DNA of 64,000 nt. It comes from Methanobrevibacter sp. GTDB taxonomy: Archaea; Methanobacteriota; Methanobacteria; Methanobacteriales; Methanobacteriaceae. Shown piece after piece: positions 31,713 through 42,300 of this stretch. Where the stretch lies: contig JAILDN010000033.1 in NCBI GenBank assembly GCA_024689425.1, positions 21,194 through 85,193 of the forward strand, in the 5' to 3' direction. The notes below the pieces were generated by a model. The model worked only from the letters and a program-made list of their open reading frames with translations. It was not told the DNA's origin and searched no databases. The first letter of the stretch is position 1. Each line of letters starts with the position of its first letter. A program made the position numbers and the translations under genes.

Positions 31713-32087
31713 TTAAAATTCAATACTTAGTAAATCGCCGTCTTCCAAATTAAATATATCACGCAACTTTTCTTCAGCGATGACTTCTATATACTTTTCG
31801 GAATGCTCTGTTTTGGCTGGAAAAACGATAGCTCCTTCAATTTCATCGTTTAAAGTAGCTTTAATGTATTTGACTGCACCAAAACCTTCATCAGGTTCTA
31901 TAATATTTTCACAATTGTCTTTAATGTCATTAATTTGATTTAAACACTCGTCAGGAACAATAAGATTTAAAGTTCCGGGAAAGGGTTTAAAACCACAGTT
32001 TTTGATAAAATTATCAACATAAAAATCCTGTGAAAGAAAATGAGTAGCTTTTCCTAAACCTGTTGTTACTTCACCATTAAATTTCAT
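31713..32087 (-). CDS. ribK: CTP-dependent riboflavin kinase (DUF120 family)
   Basis: FNGEVTTGLGKATHFL, FKPFPGTLNLIV, LRDIFNLEDGDLLSIEF. Confidence 0.88.
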   Translation of the reverse strand: MKFNGEVTTGLGKATHFLSQDFYVDNFIKNCGFKPFPGTLNLIVPDECLNQINDIKDNCENIIEPDEGFGAVKYIKATLNDEIEGAIVFPAKTEHSEKYIEVIAEEKLRDIFNLEDGDLLSIEF

Positions 32088-32180
32088 TCAATAACCTCTA
32101 ATTATCATATTATCAATTAACATATTTATATTAATTATTAACAACAAAGTAAAATTATATAATTTTGAAAGGTATTGAAA

Positions 32181-33824
32181 ATGGAAGTTAAAAATATTTC
32201 AACTGACGTACTGATAGTTGGATCAGGAGGAGCCGGTGCAAGAGCAGCAATTGAAGTAGATAATGCTGGTCTTAAAGCATTGATCGTATCAAAAGGCTTG
32301 TCATTTAGGTCTGGTTGTACAGGAATGGCAGAAGGCGGATATAATGCCGTTTTTAAAGCTGTCGATGAAGAGGATTCTATAGACGCCCATATAAAAGACA
32401 CTTTAAAAGGTGGTAGTTATCTCAACGATAAAAGATTAGTCGATATTTTAGTAAATGAATCACCTAAAAGATTAATTGATTTAGAAAACTATGGAGCCTT
32501 ATTCGACAGACAAGAAAATGGTAAAATAAATCAAAGGCCATTCGGCGGGCAAACATACAGAAGAACTTGTTTCCAAGGAGACCGTACTGGAGCCGAACTC
32601 TTAAATGCCCTAAAAGAAGAAATCATAAAAAGAGATATAGAGTGCATAGAAGAAGTAATGATAACTTCTCTTGTACAGGACGGGCTTCAAGTAATAGGTG
32701 CAACCGGATTTGACTTAAAAGACTCAAGTCTGATATACTTCAAAGCTAAAGCCGTGATTTTAGCTAGTGGTGGAGCCGGCCAATTATATCCTGTAACTTC
32801 CAATACCTTTCAAAAAAACGGAGACGGCTTTGCAATAGCCTACAGGGCCGGAGCCAACCTTGTCGATATGGAACAGGTGCAGTTCCACCCTACTGGAATG
32901 GTAACCCCCGAATCAAAAAAAGGCGTATTGGTTACTGAAGCTGTAAGAGCTGAAGGTGGAATACTACTAAACAAAGACGGCGAACGTTTTATGGCTAAAT
33001 ATTCACCTGAAAAAATGGAACTGGCAACCCGTGATGTAGTTGCAAGGTCAATCTATCAGGAAATCATCGAGGGAAGAGGCAGCGAACATGGTGGAGTATA
33101 TCTTGACATTTCCCATTTGGATGATGATTTGATTGACGAAAAACTTGAAACAATGGTTTTGCAGTTTGAAAACGTTGGCGTTGACATCAAACATGAACCG
33201 ATTGAAGTAGCTCCAACGGCACACCACTTTATGGGCGGTATAAAAATTAAAACCGATGCATCAACTTCACTTCCTAATCTATTCGCTTGCGGTGAAGTAT
33301 GCGGAGGAGTTCATGGCGCTAACCGTTTAGGTGGTAATGCTTTAGCCGATACTCAAGTATTCGGTAAAATAGCTGGTGAAAGTGCATCTAAAACGGCCAA
33401 AAATACTGAATTAAAAGAAAATCCTGAAATGGTAGAAGCAGAAAAAGAAAGAATTGAAGGAATAATAAAACCAGGCTCCATTAAAGCAAAAGACTTTAAA
33501 GAAAACATTAAAAAACTGATGTGGGAAAAAGTAGCTATTGTCCGTGACGAAAAAACTCTAAACGAAGCCTTAAGAGAGCTTCAGGAAATGCAAAAAGAGT
33601 TAAGCGATTTGGATGTATCCGCTAAAAATCAATATAATACTGAACTTTTAACCGCTCTTGAAGTAATTAACATGGTTGAAATCTGTATTTTGGTTGTAAA
33701 ATCAGCAATATTGCGTCGTGAAAGTAGGGGCGCACACTTCAGAAGTGATTTCCCTGAAAGCATTGACGCTTGGAAAAGAAGTATTGTATTAAATAAAAAT
33801 AAAATAAAATTTGAAGCTAGATAG
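32181..33824 (+). CDS. fumarate reductase/succinate dehydrogenase flavoprotein subunit, TfrA-like
   Basis: VLIVGSGGAGARAAIEV, QFHPTGM, GEVCGGVHGANRLGGNALADTQVFGKIAG. Confidence 0.88.
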   Translation: MEVKNISTDVLIVGSGGAGARAAIEVDNAGLKALIVSKGLSFRSGCTGMAEGGYNAVFKAVDEEDSIDAHIKDTLKGGSYLNDKRLVDILVNESPKRLIDLENYGALFDRQENGKINQRPFGGQTYRRTCFQGDRTGAELLNALKEEIIKRDIECIEEVMITSLVQDGLQVIGATGFDLKDSSLIYFKAKAVILASGGAGQLYPVTSNTFQKNGDGFAIAYRAGANLVDMEQVQFHPTGMVTPESKKGVLVTEAVRAEGGILLNKDGERFMAKYSPEKMELATRDVVARSIYQEIIEGRGSEHGGVYLDISHLDDDLIDEKLETMVLQFENVGVDIKHEPIEVAPTAHHFMGGIKIKTDASTSLPNLFACGEVCGGVHGANRLGGNALADTQVFGKIAGESASKTAKNTELKENPEMVEAEKERIEGIIKPGSIKAKDFKENIKKLMWEKVAIVRDEKTLNEALRELQEMQKELSDLDVSAKNQYNTELLTALEVINMVEICILVVKSAILRRESRGAHFRSDFPESIDAWKRSIVLNKNKIKFEAR

Positions 33825-35121
33825 CTTTTTTAAGCTCATCTAATGCTTCTCTTGCTTTTTTATAAATATCCTGTTCATCCAATGTAGTTAATTTTCTGTT
33901 TTCCATTAATATTTGACCATTACAAATGGTAGTATCTACATTTGATCCATTAGCAGAATAAATAATATTTGAACTTAAATTAGAACTATCTGGAACCATA
34001 TTAGCACTGTTTGTATCAATTAAGATTAAATCTGCTTTTTTACCGACTTCAACAGTTCCGATTTCATCTTCTAATCCAAGTGCACGAGCACCATTTATTG
34101 TACCCATAGCCAATGATTCATCGGATGTCAATACTTTAGGATCAAGTGTTGCAACTTTTTGAAGTAAGCTGGCTGTTTTCAATTCTTCAATTAAATCCAA
34201 ATTATTATTTGAAGATGCTCCATCAGTTCCGATAGCCACACAAATATCGTTTTCAAGTAATTTAGATACTGGAGCTATTCCTGATGCCAATTTCATATTA
34301 CTGCATGGGTTGTGGGAAATTTTAACATCCTTTTCCTTAATAATTTCAATCTCATTGTCACTTAGCCATACGCTGTGTGCGCATACAACATCTGGACCTA
34401 AAAATCCGATTGAGTCTAAATATTCAAAAGGCCTTAATCCTTTCTCAGAGCTCACATCATTGATTTCCTTTTGAGTCTCACTCACGTGTATGTGGATACC
34501 TATGTTATTTTCATCTGCAAGTTTCCTAACTTCTTTTAATAATTCTTCAGAAGCAGTATAAGGGGAATGTGGTCCGAAAAATACTTTGATTCTTCCATCA
34601 GCAGTATTATGGCAGTTTTTATATAACTGAAGGTTCTCTTCAATTTCAGCTTTTCTTTTTTCCTCATCACCAAAATCAATCATACCGTATGACAATACCG
34701 CTCTGATACCGGATTCCTCAATAGCCTTTGCAACATCTTCCATGTAAAAGTACATGTCAGAGAATGTTGTAGTACCGGATTTAATTAATTCGACTGCCCC
34801 TAAAAGAGCACCAATATAACAATAATATCCATTAAGATTTGCTTCAACAGGCCATATGTTATCATTTAACCACTCATCAAGACTTAAATCATCTGCAAGT
34901 CCTCTAAATAAGGTCATTGATAAATGTGTATGGGTATTTACTAAACCTGGAAGTAATATTTTTTCTGTAGCATCAATAATTTTATCAACGTTTTCATCAG
35001 TAATTTCATCGGATATTTCAGAAATTAAATCATTTTTAATTAAGATGTCCTGTGGTTTGTTAATAAAATTATTCGGGTTTAAAATTAATGCGTTTTTAAT
35101 TAAAATTGTATTATTTTCCAT
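33817..35121 (-). CDS. amidohydrolase family deaminase (5'-deoxyadenosine/MTA/SAH deaminase type)
   Basis: LPGLVNTHTHLSMTLFRGLADDLSLDEWL, GIHIHVSET, KISHNPCSNMKLASGIAPV, GTDGASSNNNLDL. Confidence 0.87.
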   Translation of the reverse strand: MENNTILIKNALILNPNNFINKPQDILIKNDLISEISDEITDENVDKIIDATEKILLPGLVNTHTHLSMTLFRGLADDLSLDEWLNDNIWPVEANLNGYYCYIGALLGAVELIKSGTTTFSDMYFYMEDVAKAIEESGIRAVLSYGMIDFGDEEKRKAEIEENLQLYKNCHNTADGRIKVFFGPHSPYTASEELLKEVRKLADENNIGIHIHVSETQKEINDVSSEKGLRPFEYLDSIGFLGPDVVCAHSVWLSDNEIEIIKEKDVKISHNPCSNMKLASGIAPVSKLLENDICVAIGTDGASSNNNLDLIEELKTASLLQKVATLDPKVLTSDESLAMGTINGARALGLEDEIGTVEVGKKADLILIDTNSANMVPDSSNLSSNIIYSANGSNVDTTICNGQILMENRKLTTLDEQDIYKKAREALDELKKAI

Positions 35122-35163
35122 AATAACACCTAAAAAAAATAAAAAAAGTATGACTTATAAAAA

Positions 35164-35376
35164 TTATAAGTCTAATTCGTTGACTGCGAATTTAATATCT
35201 TCAGCTTTAATAGTTTTACGTTTTGCTAATTTTGCAGCTTCATTAGCTTTAATAGCAATGTTACGTGCAATTTCTTCTAATGCTTCAGCTAATTCAACTT
35301 TAGCGTCTTCACTAACTCTTTCAGCACCAGTGTCTTTAATGATTCTTGCGATAGGAGCTTTTGGTATTTCTGCCAT
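35164..35376 (-). CDS. archaeal histone
   Basis: 70-aa MAEIPKAPIARIIKDTGAERVSEDAKVELAEALEEIARNIAIKANEAAKLAKRKTIKAEDIKFAVNELDL. Confidence 0.97.
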   Translation of the reverse strand: MAEIPKAPIARIIKDTGAERVSEDAKVELAEALEEIARNIAIKANEAAKLAKRKTIKAEDIKFAVNELDL

Positions 35377-35563
35377 ATTTTCACCTCACAATATAATTAA
35401 TTAAAACTTCATGACATTAATTAGCCAATCATAAGTTAAATATTTTATAGTAGTTAATTATATTTAAATATTTGGGTAAGTTTAGGCATTCCTTAAAATT
35501 TTAAAAAAAGTATTTTAAAGAAAGATAGATATAATTATATACAAAGAAACGATTGGTGTTGAG

Positions 35564-36424
35564 ATGAAATTAAAAATTGCAGTTCCATCAAAAGGAAGAA
35601 TAAGTAATCCCTCAATAGATATTCTTGAAAAAGCGGGATTAGGTTTAAAAGATAATAATAATCGACAATTAATCTCAAAAACTCATAATGAAAATATTGA
35701 CATAATGTTTGCAAGAGCATCCGATATTCCGGAATTTGTATCTGACGGCATTGTTGATATGGGAATTACAGGTATTGACTTGATTCAGGAAAGTGAAAGT
35801 GAGGTTATAGAACTTCTTGATTTGAACTTCGGTCAAACAAAGCTTGTTTTAGCTTCCCCAGAAGAAAGTGAAATAAATTCTATCAACGACTTGACCTCAG
35901 AAATGACAATAGCTACTGAATTTCCTACATTGACAAGAAAATTCTTAGAAGAACATGGTTTAAAGTCAAAAATAGTGAAGCTAAGCGGATCAACTGAAAT
36001 TGCTCCATTCATCGGTGTTTCAGACTTAATTACTGATTTGACCAGTACCGGAACCACGTTAAAAATGAATCATTTGAAAATAATTGATACTATTCTTGAA
36101 AGTACAATCGTTTTAATTACAAATGAAGATGCTTTAACTGAGAAAAAGTCATTAGTTGAAGCTGTTAACAGAAGCATTAAAGGAGTAATTGATGCTTTTG
36201 GCAAAAAGCTCATTATGATGAATGTGAAAGCTAAAGATTTAGAGGAAGTAAGAAAACTGATGCCGTCAATGGAAGGACCAACAGTATCAGAAGTACTATC
36301 AAAAGAAAAAGTTGTTGCTATTCAGGCTGTAGTTGATGAAAGCCAAGTCTTTGAACTTGTTAATGACTTAAGAAATGCCGGTGCAAAAGATATTCTTGTT
36401 GTACCTATTGAAAGGATTATATGA
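35564..36424 (+). CDS. hisG: ATP phosphoribosyltransferase (long form)
   Basis: KIAVPSKGRISNPSIDILEKAGL, DLTSTGTTLKMNHL, C-terminal regulatory domain. Confidence 0.95.
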   Translation: MKLKIAVPSKGRISNPSIDILEKAGLGLKDNNNRQLISKTHNENIDIMFARASDIPEFVSDGIVDMGITGIDLIQESESEVIELLDLNFGQTKLVLASPEESEINSINDLTSEMTIATEFPTLTRKFLEEHGLKSKIVKLSGSTEIAPFIGVSDLITDLTSTGTTLKMNHLKIIDTILESTIVLITNEDALTEKKSLVEAVNRSIKGVIDAFGKKLIMMNVKAKDLEEVRKLMPSMEGPTVSEVLSKEKVVAIQAVVDESQVFELVNDLRNAGAKDILVVPIERII

Positions 36425-36915
36425 AAATCGCAATTATCTATTCCACATTAATTGAAGATACTAAAAAGTCTGCATTGTTATTGAAAGATTTAATCAATGC
36501 AGATGTAAAATTGATTTCGATAGAAAATGTAAAAGACCTTTGCCTATTGAAATATAATTTGATTATTTTAGGAGTCTCAACATACAACAATAAAGTGCAA
36601 GGTTCATTCAAAATATACGTTTCAAGAAATATCAAAACGTTGATCGAAAAACCTACCGCATTATATGTAAATAGTGATGAAAATTTAGATAGGAAAGTAA
36701 AATTGAATAAAGTATTTACAAAGGAATTAATAGAATCTTCAATTGTATGCTCAAACTTCGGTTATGAAATAAATACAGATACAGGAAATTTCATGCAAAA
36801 GAGAAAAAGTAAAAAAATCCTTGAAAAAAATGAAAATGTTCCACACTTGAACGAAAATGAAATAAGAAATTATGCTAACAAAATTAATAATTTAATTAAA
36901 AAAAGGGTTGATTAA
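36421..36915 (+). CDS. flavodoxin-like domain protein
   Basis: MKIAIIYSTLIEDTKKSALLL, LIILGVSTYNNKVQGSFKIY; ATGA overlap with the hisG stop. Confidence 0.65.
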   Translation: MKIAIIYSTLIEDTKKSALLLKDLINADVKLISIENVKDLCLLKYNLIILGVSTYNNKVQGSFKIYVSRNIKTLIEKPTALYVNSDENLDRKVKLNKVFTKELIESSIVCSNFGYEINTDTGNFMQKRKSKKILEKNENVPHLNENEIRNYANKINNLIKKRVD

Positions 36916-37843
36916 AATTTTTAAATTAAAAAACATCATTTCAATTAAAGATTTTGAAAGATTAGACATTGACTATATATTGGAAGAAGCATCAAAATTA
37001 GAGAATATTGCTCAATCAAAAGAAGTTTCAGAAGAATTAAAAGGAAAAATATTAGGATTAATGTTTTTTGAACCGTCTACAAGGACAAAATTGTCATTTG
37101 AAACTTCCATGAAACGTTTAAGCGGACAATGCATCGGCTTTGAAAACACCGGTTCTTCAAGTGTATCTAAAGGTGAAAGCATTGCCGATACCGCGAAAAT
37201 GTTTGAAGGATACAGTGATGCTTTGGTAATTAGACATGAATTGGAAGGAGTATCAAAATTCATTTCCGATATAGTGGATATCCCTGTCATTAATGCAGGC
37301 GACGGATCAAGTCAACACCCAACCCAAACACTACTCGATTTATACACAATTAAAAAAGAACTCGGCTCAATCGACAACTTAAAAATAGCATTGATAGGAG
37401 ATTTGAAATTTGGACGTACAGTACACTCCCTAGCCAATGCATTAGGATTATACGAAAATGTAGAACTATACTTTGTTGCACCGAATGAACTGAAAATGCC
37501 GCAAGAGGTTCTTCATGATTTGGATGAAATGAACATGTCTTATACAGAAGTTTCAAAAATCGAAGAGGTTATTGACAAAGTAAACGTCTTATATGTTACC
37601 AGAATTCAAAAAGAGCGTTTTGCTGACATTGAAGACTATCTACAAATAAAAGGTGCTTATAAAATAAATAAAAAAATGTTAGAAGGTAAGGATTTAATTG
37701 TAATGCATCCTTTACCTAGAATCGATGAAATCGATGGTGATGTTGATAATACGAAATACAACAAGTATTTCACCCAAGCAGCAAATGCTGTACCTGTGAG
37801 AATGGCAATATTGAAAACATTAATAAAAAACAACCCTAAATAG
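36908..37843 (+). CDS. pyrB: aspartate carbamoyltransferase catalytic subunit, TTG start
   Basis: [43 protein letters not shown]. Confidence 0.95.
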   Translation: MIKIFKLKNIISIKDFERLDIDYILEEASKLENIAQSKEVSEELKGKILGLMFFEPSTRTKLSFETSMKRLSGQCIGFENTGSSSVSKGESIADTAKMFEGYSDALVIRHELEGVSKFISDIVDIPVINAGDGSSQHPTQTLLDLYTIKKELGSIDNLKIALIGDLKFGRTVHSLANALGLYENVELYFVAPNELKMPQEVLHDLDEMNMSYTEVSKIEEVIDKVNVLYVTRIQKERFADIEDYLQIKGAYKINKKMLEGKDLIVMHPLPRIDEIDGDVDNTKYNKYFTQAANAVPVRMAILKTLIKNNPK

Positions 37844-38990
37844 ATGAAAATAAACTTGATTCAAGTAAATCCTCATCACATTGCAATTTAATAATGTTGG
37901 TTCTGCCCTTTCCACGTCCACGTGAAATAGTATTTGTTGAAATAATACCAAGCATTTCAAGCTCGTTGATAAAGTCAAAGATTCTTCTGTAAGTTACGGC
38001 ATCTTTTTTAGAAACTTCAGTATATGCTTCATATAATTTTCCAGAAGTAATTTCTTCTTTTTCATTTGTTAAGTTTAAAATAGCTTCAAGTACTCTTTGC
38101 TGTTGTGTAGGAAGTGTTTTTACAACATCAACAAATTTATCATGTTCTATTCTATCTTTAGCCATTCTTACATGTTCACTTTTAATAGTTTCAGTGCCTT
38201 CTTCTTCAGCTATAAATCCAGAAGTTTTTAACAAGTCAAGAGCAAACCTTGCATCCCCTTCCTCTTTAGCAGCCATTGCGGAACACAATGGGATAACATC
38301 CTTTTCAACAACGTTTTCCTTGAAAGCCAATTTAGCCCTATCATTTAAAATATCCGTTAACTGATCTGCACCATAAGGAGGGAAAACAATTTCCTTATCA
38401 TTCAAACTACTGGTAACCCTAGACTTAATTAATCCTTTAAAGTCAAGGAAATTACTAATTGATAAAATTGAAACATTGTCCGTTCTAGTTAATGTGTATA
38501 AAATTCCGTCCCCATCTTTATTAAGCAATATATCAATTTCGTCTAAAATAACAATTAAAATGAGTTTTTTTCCAAAAGCATTAGTTCTGAAAATATCACG
38601 GAATGTATTGACAACTTCCGCTTTGGTCCATCCCCTATGAGGAACATCACGGCCAAGTTTTTGACATAATTGAGCTAGAACCTGATATTCTGTTGTATAA
38701 TCGGTACATCTAATATATTCAATTTTAATAAAGACGTCCTGGTCTGCTGAATACTCTAAAAGTTGTGAACGAGCAAATTTTGCAGCCGCAGTTTTTCCTG
38801 TTCCAGTTTTACCGTAAATTGTAATGTTTGATGGTGTAACATCATTTAATGCATCAACCCAATATCTTGCAATTTGTGTAACTTGATCCTCCCTGTGTAA
38901 TAACTTATCTGGTAAAAACCTATGATCTAGTGGTTTTTTATCCTTAAATATTAAATTTTCTTTCTGAATATTTTCGAAAATATTGCCCAT
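37836..38990 (-). CDS. cdc6: Orc1/Cdc6 origin-recognition AAA+ protein
   Basis: [18 protein letters not shown] Walker [13 protein letters not shown] Walker B, C-terminal winged helix. Confidence 0.94.
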   Translation of the reverse strand: MGNIFENIQKENLIFKDKKPLDHRFLPDKLLHREDQVTQIARYWVDALNDVTPSNITIYGKTGTGKTAAAKFARSQLLEYSADQDVFIKIEYIRCTDYTTEYQVLAQLCQKLGRDVPHRGWTKAEVVNTFRDIFRTNAFGKKLILIVILDEIDILLNKDGDGILYTLTRTDNVSILSISNFLDFKGLIKSRVTSSLNDKEIVFPPYGADQLTDILNDRAKLAFKENVVEKDVIPLCSAMAAKEEGDARFALDLLKTSGFIAEEEGTETIKSEHVRMAKDRIEHDKFVDVVKTLPTQQQRVLEAILNLTNEKEEITSGKLYEAYTEVSKKDAVTYRRIFDFINELEMLGIISTNTISRGRGKGRTNIIKLQCDEDLLESSLFSSI

Positions 38991-39267
38991 TTTCTCACCT
39001 ATAAAAATTATAAAAAATAGAAAAATAACATAAGTATGATTTCCAGTGTTAATATATAAACAAGCTCTTAAATAAAGTTTTTCATTGTAAAATTGATATG
39101 ATATTAAAATATTACCTAAAATTGAAAAAATAAAAACTGATAAAAATCAATTAAAATTAAAATAATAAACTAAAAAGTAATATTATTATAAACATGAAAT
39201 GAATATTTATTTATTTTAAATTTAAAAGAATATAATCAAATTAAAAAAATAAATATGTGGAGTAGCA

Positions 39268-39300
39268 TTTCAAATAAAAGGGTAGTATTTCAAATGTAAA
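39268..39300 (-). promoter_or_regulatory. two degenerate mini-ORB-like repeats immediately 3' of the giant surface gene
   Basis: TTTCAAATAAAAG (39268-39280) and TTTCAAATGTAAA (39288-39300, one mismatch from TTTCAAGTGTAAA). Confidence 0.4.
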
Positions 39301-39316
39301 AATTATATGATAATCA

Positions 39317-42300
39317 TCATTTGATGACTATCGTATTTGCCTCATTTAAAAATGAATATGTCGTGGTAATTATATATTTTCCAGACTGAAGATTAATGTT
39401 CAAATAGGCAATACCATTGGACTGCGTTGTTCTAATATAAAAGACACCATTAATGTTAAATGTTACCTCAACACCACTCAACGGATTGCCGTTATTATTA
39501 TCTAAAATTAATGCGCCAAACTTAGAACCATCCCTATAATTCATTACAAGATTGGATGTTTTAATAGTGCTTAAAACCTTAACGTTGTTTGATACTCTAT
39601 ATCCGCCGTATTCTGCTGTAATTATATAATCATCCGGTTGTAAATTAATGTTTAATGAAGCGACACCGTTTTCATTAGAAGTCCTATAATAGAAAACACC
39701 ATTAATGTTAAAGGATACGACAACGCCACTCAATGGATTACCTTGGTCATCTAAAACCTTTACGGAATATTTAGAAGTGTTTCTATAATATTTCACTAAA
39801 TCCTTATTTTCAACCAATTTAGGAAGAACTGTAATAAGGACACTTGCCATTTCATCAGTTTCCGGATTTATAACCGTTAAAATATATTTATCAGGATTCA
39901 AATTAATATTTAAACGAACAAATCCTGATGAATTTGTAGTACGATAGTATAATACCCCATTAATATTCATCGCAACGCTTTTTTCTATAACCGGTTTTCC
40001 TTCAAAATCAACAATTTTGGCAACAAATTGAGAAGCATTTTTATAATATTTAACTAAACTATTTGCAATAACTGTGGATTTAATTGTTACTGTAACGTTT
40101 TTAAATGATGACGCATACTTATTATCCCCATTAAATCTGATTAAAATAGAATAAGTATTTGAATTTAAATTTAAAGGCATTGAAGATGATCCATCAATTT
40201 TTGTAGTTCGAGTATATGTAACACCGTTTAAAGTAATAAATACCGTTTTATTTGATAGCGGATTATTCTTAAAATCTGTTAAGACGAAATAAAGTCTCGT
40301 TCCATCATGATAATACATGTCAACATCGTTTGAATTTATTGAAGTAGAGACACGATCAATAACGAATGAATCCTTTATAATCAAATTATTATAATTGGTC
40401 TTACTGAATTTAGCTTCAATAAGATAATTTCCAAAATCTAAATTATCCAAATCCAATATTGCTTCGCCATTAACCATTTTTAAATAATATAACTTTGAAT
40501 TTACACTGACATTTAGGGTAGTGTCTATTTTATCCACGGATTTAAAGATTAAAGAAACATTATTTATGTTTTTAACAATATTTAAACTCAAATCAATATT
40601 TTTAGGATTAACATTAAATTTGGTGGTATTCATGATTAAATTATAATTGTTATTTCCATTAAATACAATGATTGATGTGTATTTTGATGTATTAAGTAAA
40701 ACTGGTAACTTTTGAACAGAATTGGATTTAACAGTATAATCAACACCATTAATATTCAAAACACATTCCTCATTCAACTTATCACCATTCAAACCAACCA
40801 AAGAAACACTAACAACCAAATCATCACCATAAACAGCATCTTCGATATTCAAAGACAAATTAGGTGTAATCTTATTTACTTTGAAAGTATCCTTGGCATT
40901 TACGGAATTATAATTATTATTTCCATTAAAGTAAACAAATGCAGTATAAGTAGAAGCATTAAGTAAAACAGGAAGCTTATTTAAAGAATTAGATTTAATA
41001 TTATAATTTACGTTATTAATACTTAAAACGATATTTTCATTTAATAATTTATTGTTTGAATCCATTAAAGTAGTATTAACAACCAAATATTCTCCAAAAT
41101 TAATATTAGAAATATTTAAAGATAATGATGGTGTAGCTTTATTAACGCGAACTTTTAAATTAGAAGTAGCACCATTATAATTATTAGAACCTTTATAAAT
41201 TAATTTAAAATCATGACTTCCCACATCAAAAATAGAATCCAAAACAGTTTCGGAATTTGAATCAATTATTTGAGATTTAGATCCGAAAACCAGGGTTAAT
41301 TTATCATTAATGAGTGAATTGGATGAATCGATAAGGGAATTTTTAATTACAAAATATTGTCCGTACATAATATCAGAAATATCTAAAGTCAAATCAACGT
41401 TTGCCTTGGAAACAGTGAAATTACAGGAAACATTACTGGAAATATGATTGATAGTCTCTTCTAAATAAAGATAAGCTGTGTAATTAGAAGCACTTAGCTT
41501 ATTGTGAATTACAAAAGGAACATTAGGTCCAATATCATATGTTCCAACACCCTTAATTGACAATTTAAGGTTATCATTACAATTTAAAAAGGTATTGACG
41601 ATTAAATCTTCACCATAAACTATACTAGGAATATTCATGGATAAAGCAGGGATGACTTTATTAACTGTGAATGTAGTTTTATTATCACACGGATTGTAAT
41701 TTGTACTTCCCTTAAAGTAAACGAAAGCAGTGTAAGTATAAGCATTTAATGGAATAGATAAGTTATTAATACGATTAGATTTAACAGGATAATCAACACC
41801 ATTAATATTCAAAACACAATCATAATTTAATAATTTACCGTCTAAATCAACCAAGGAAACATTTACAAGTAAATTTTCACCATAAACAATATCCTTAATA
41901 TTCAAAGATACTCTGGAATCGGCTTTACTAACAGTTAAACTTGAATTAGAAACCGTGTATCTATGTGTTTCATCACCTTCAAAAATTAGATAAGCAATAT
42001 AGTTACCTGCATCAATTAAATCTGTTATAGTTTGAATTGAATTTGATGTTATGCTATAGGTTTTATTTCCAATTTTCAAAAGTAACTCAGCATTGATAAT
42101 ATCTCCATCAGTAGTTTTTAATGTGTTTTCAACAATTAATTTGCCACCATAACTAATATTTGATATATTGAATGATAAATTCGTATCATGTTGAATAAAA
42201 ACTAATTTAGAAGAATTTGAAGAGGAATAAAACATATCTCCAATAAATATTGCTGTGATATTATGAATACCAAATCCTAAATCTAAATTTGATAAAACAA

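Noticed and set aside
39041-39055. TTTCCAGTGTTAA upstream of cdc6 as a Sulfolobus-like ORB (TTTCCAGTGGAAAC)
   Set aside because: Only the left half matches and it is a single copy; the CACTTGAAA-type repeats are far better supported.
40712-40966. 84-aa plus ORF inside the giant adhesin gene
   Set aside because: Antisense Asn/Ile-rich shadow of repetitive coding DNA.
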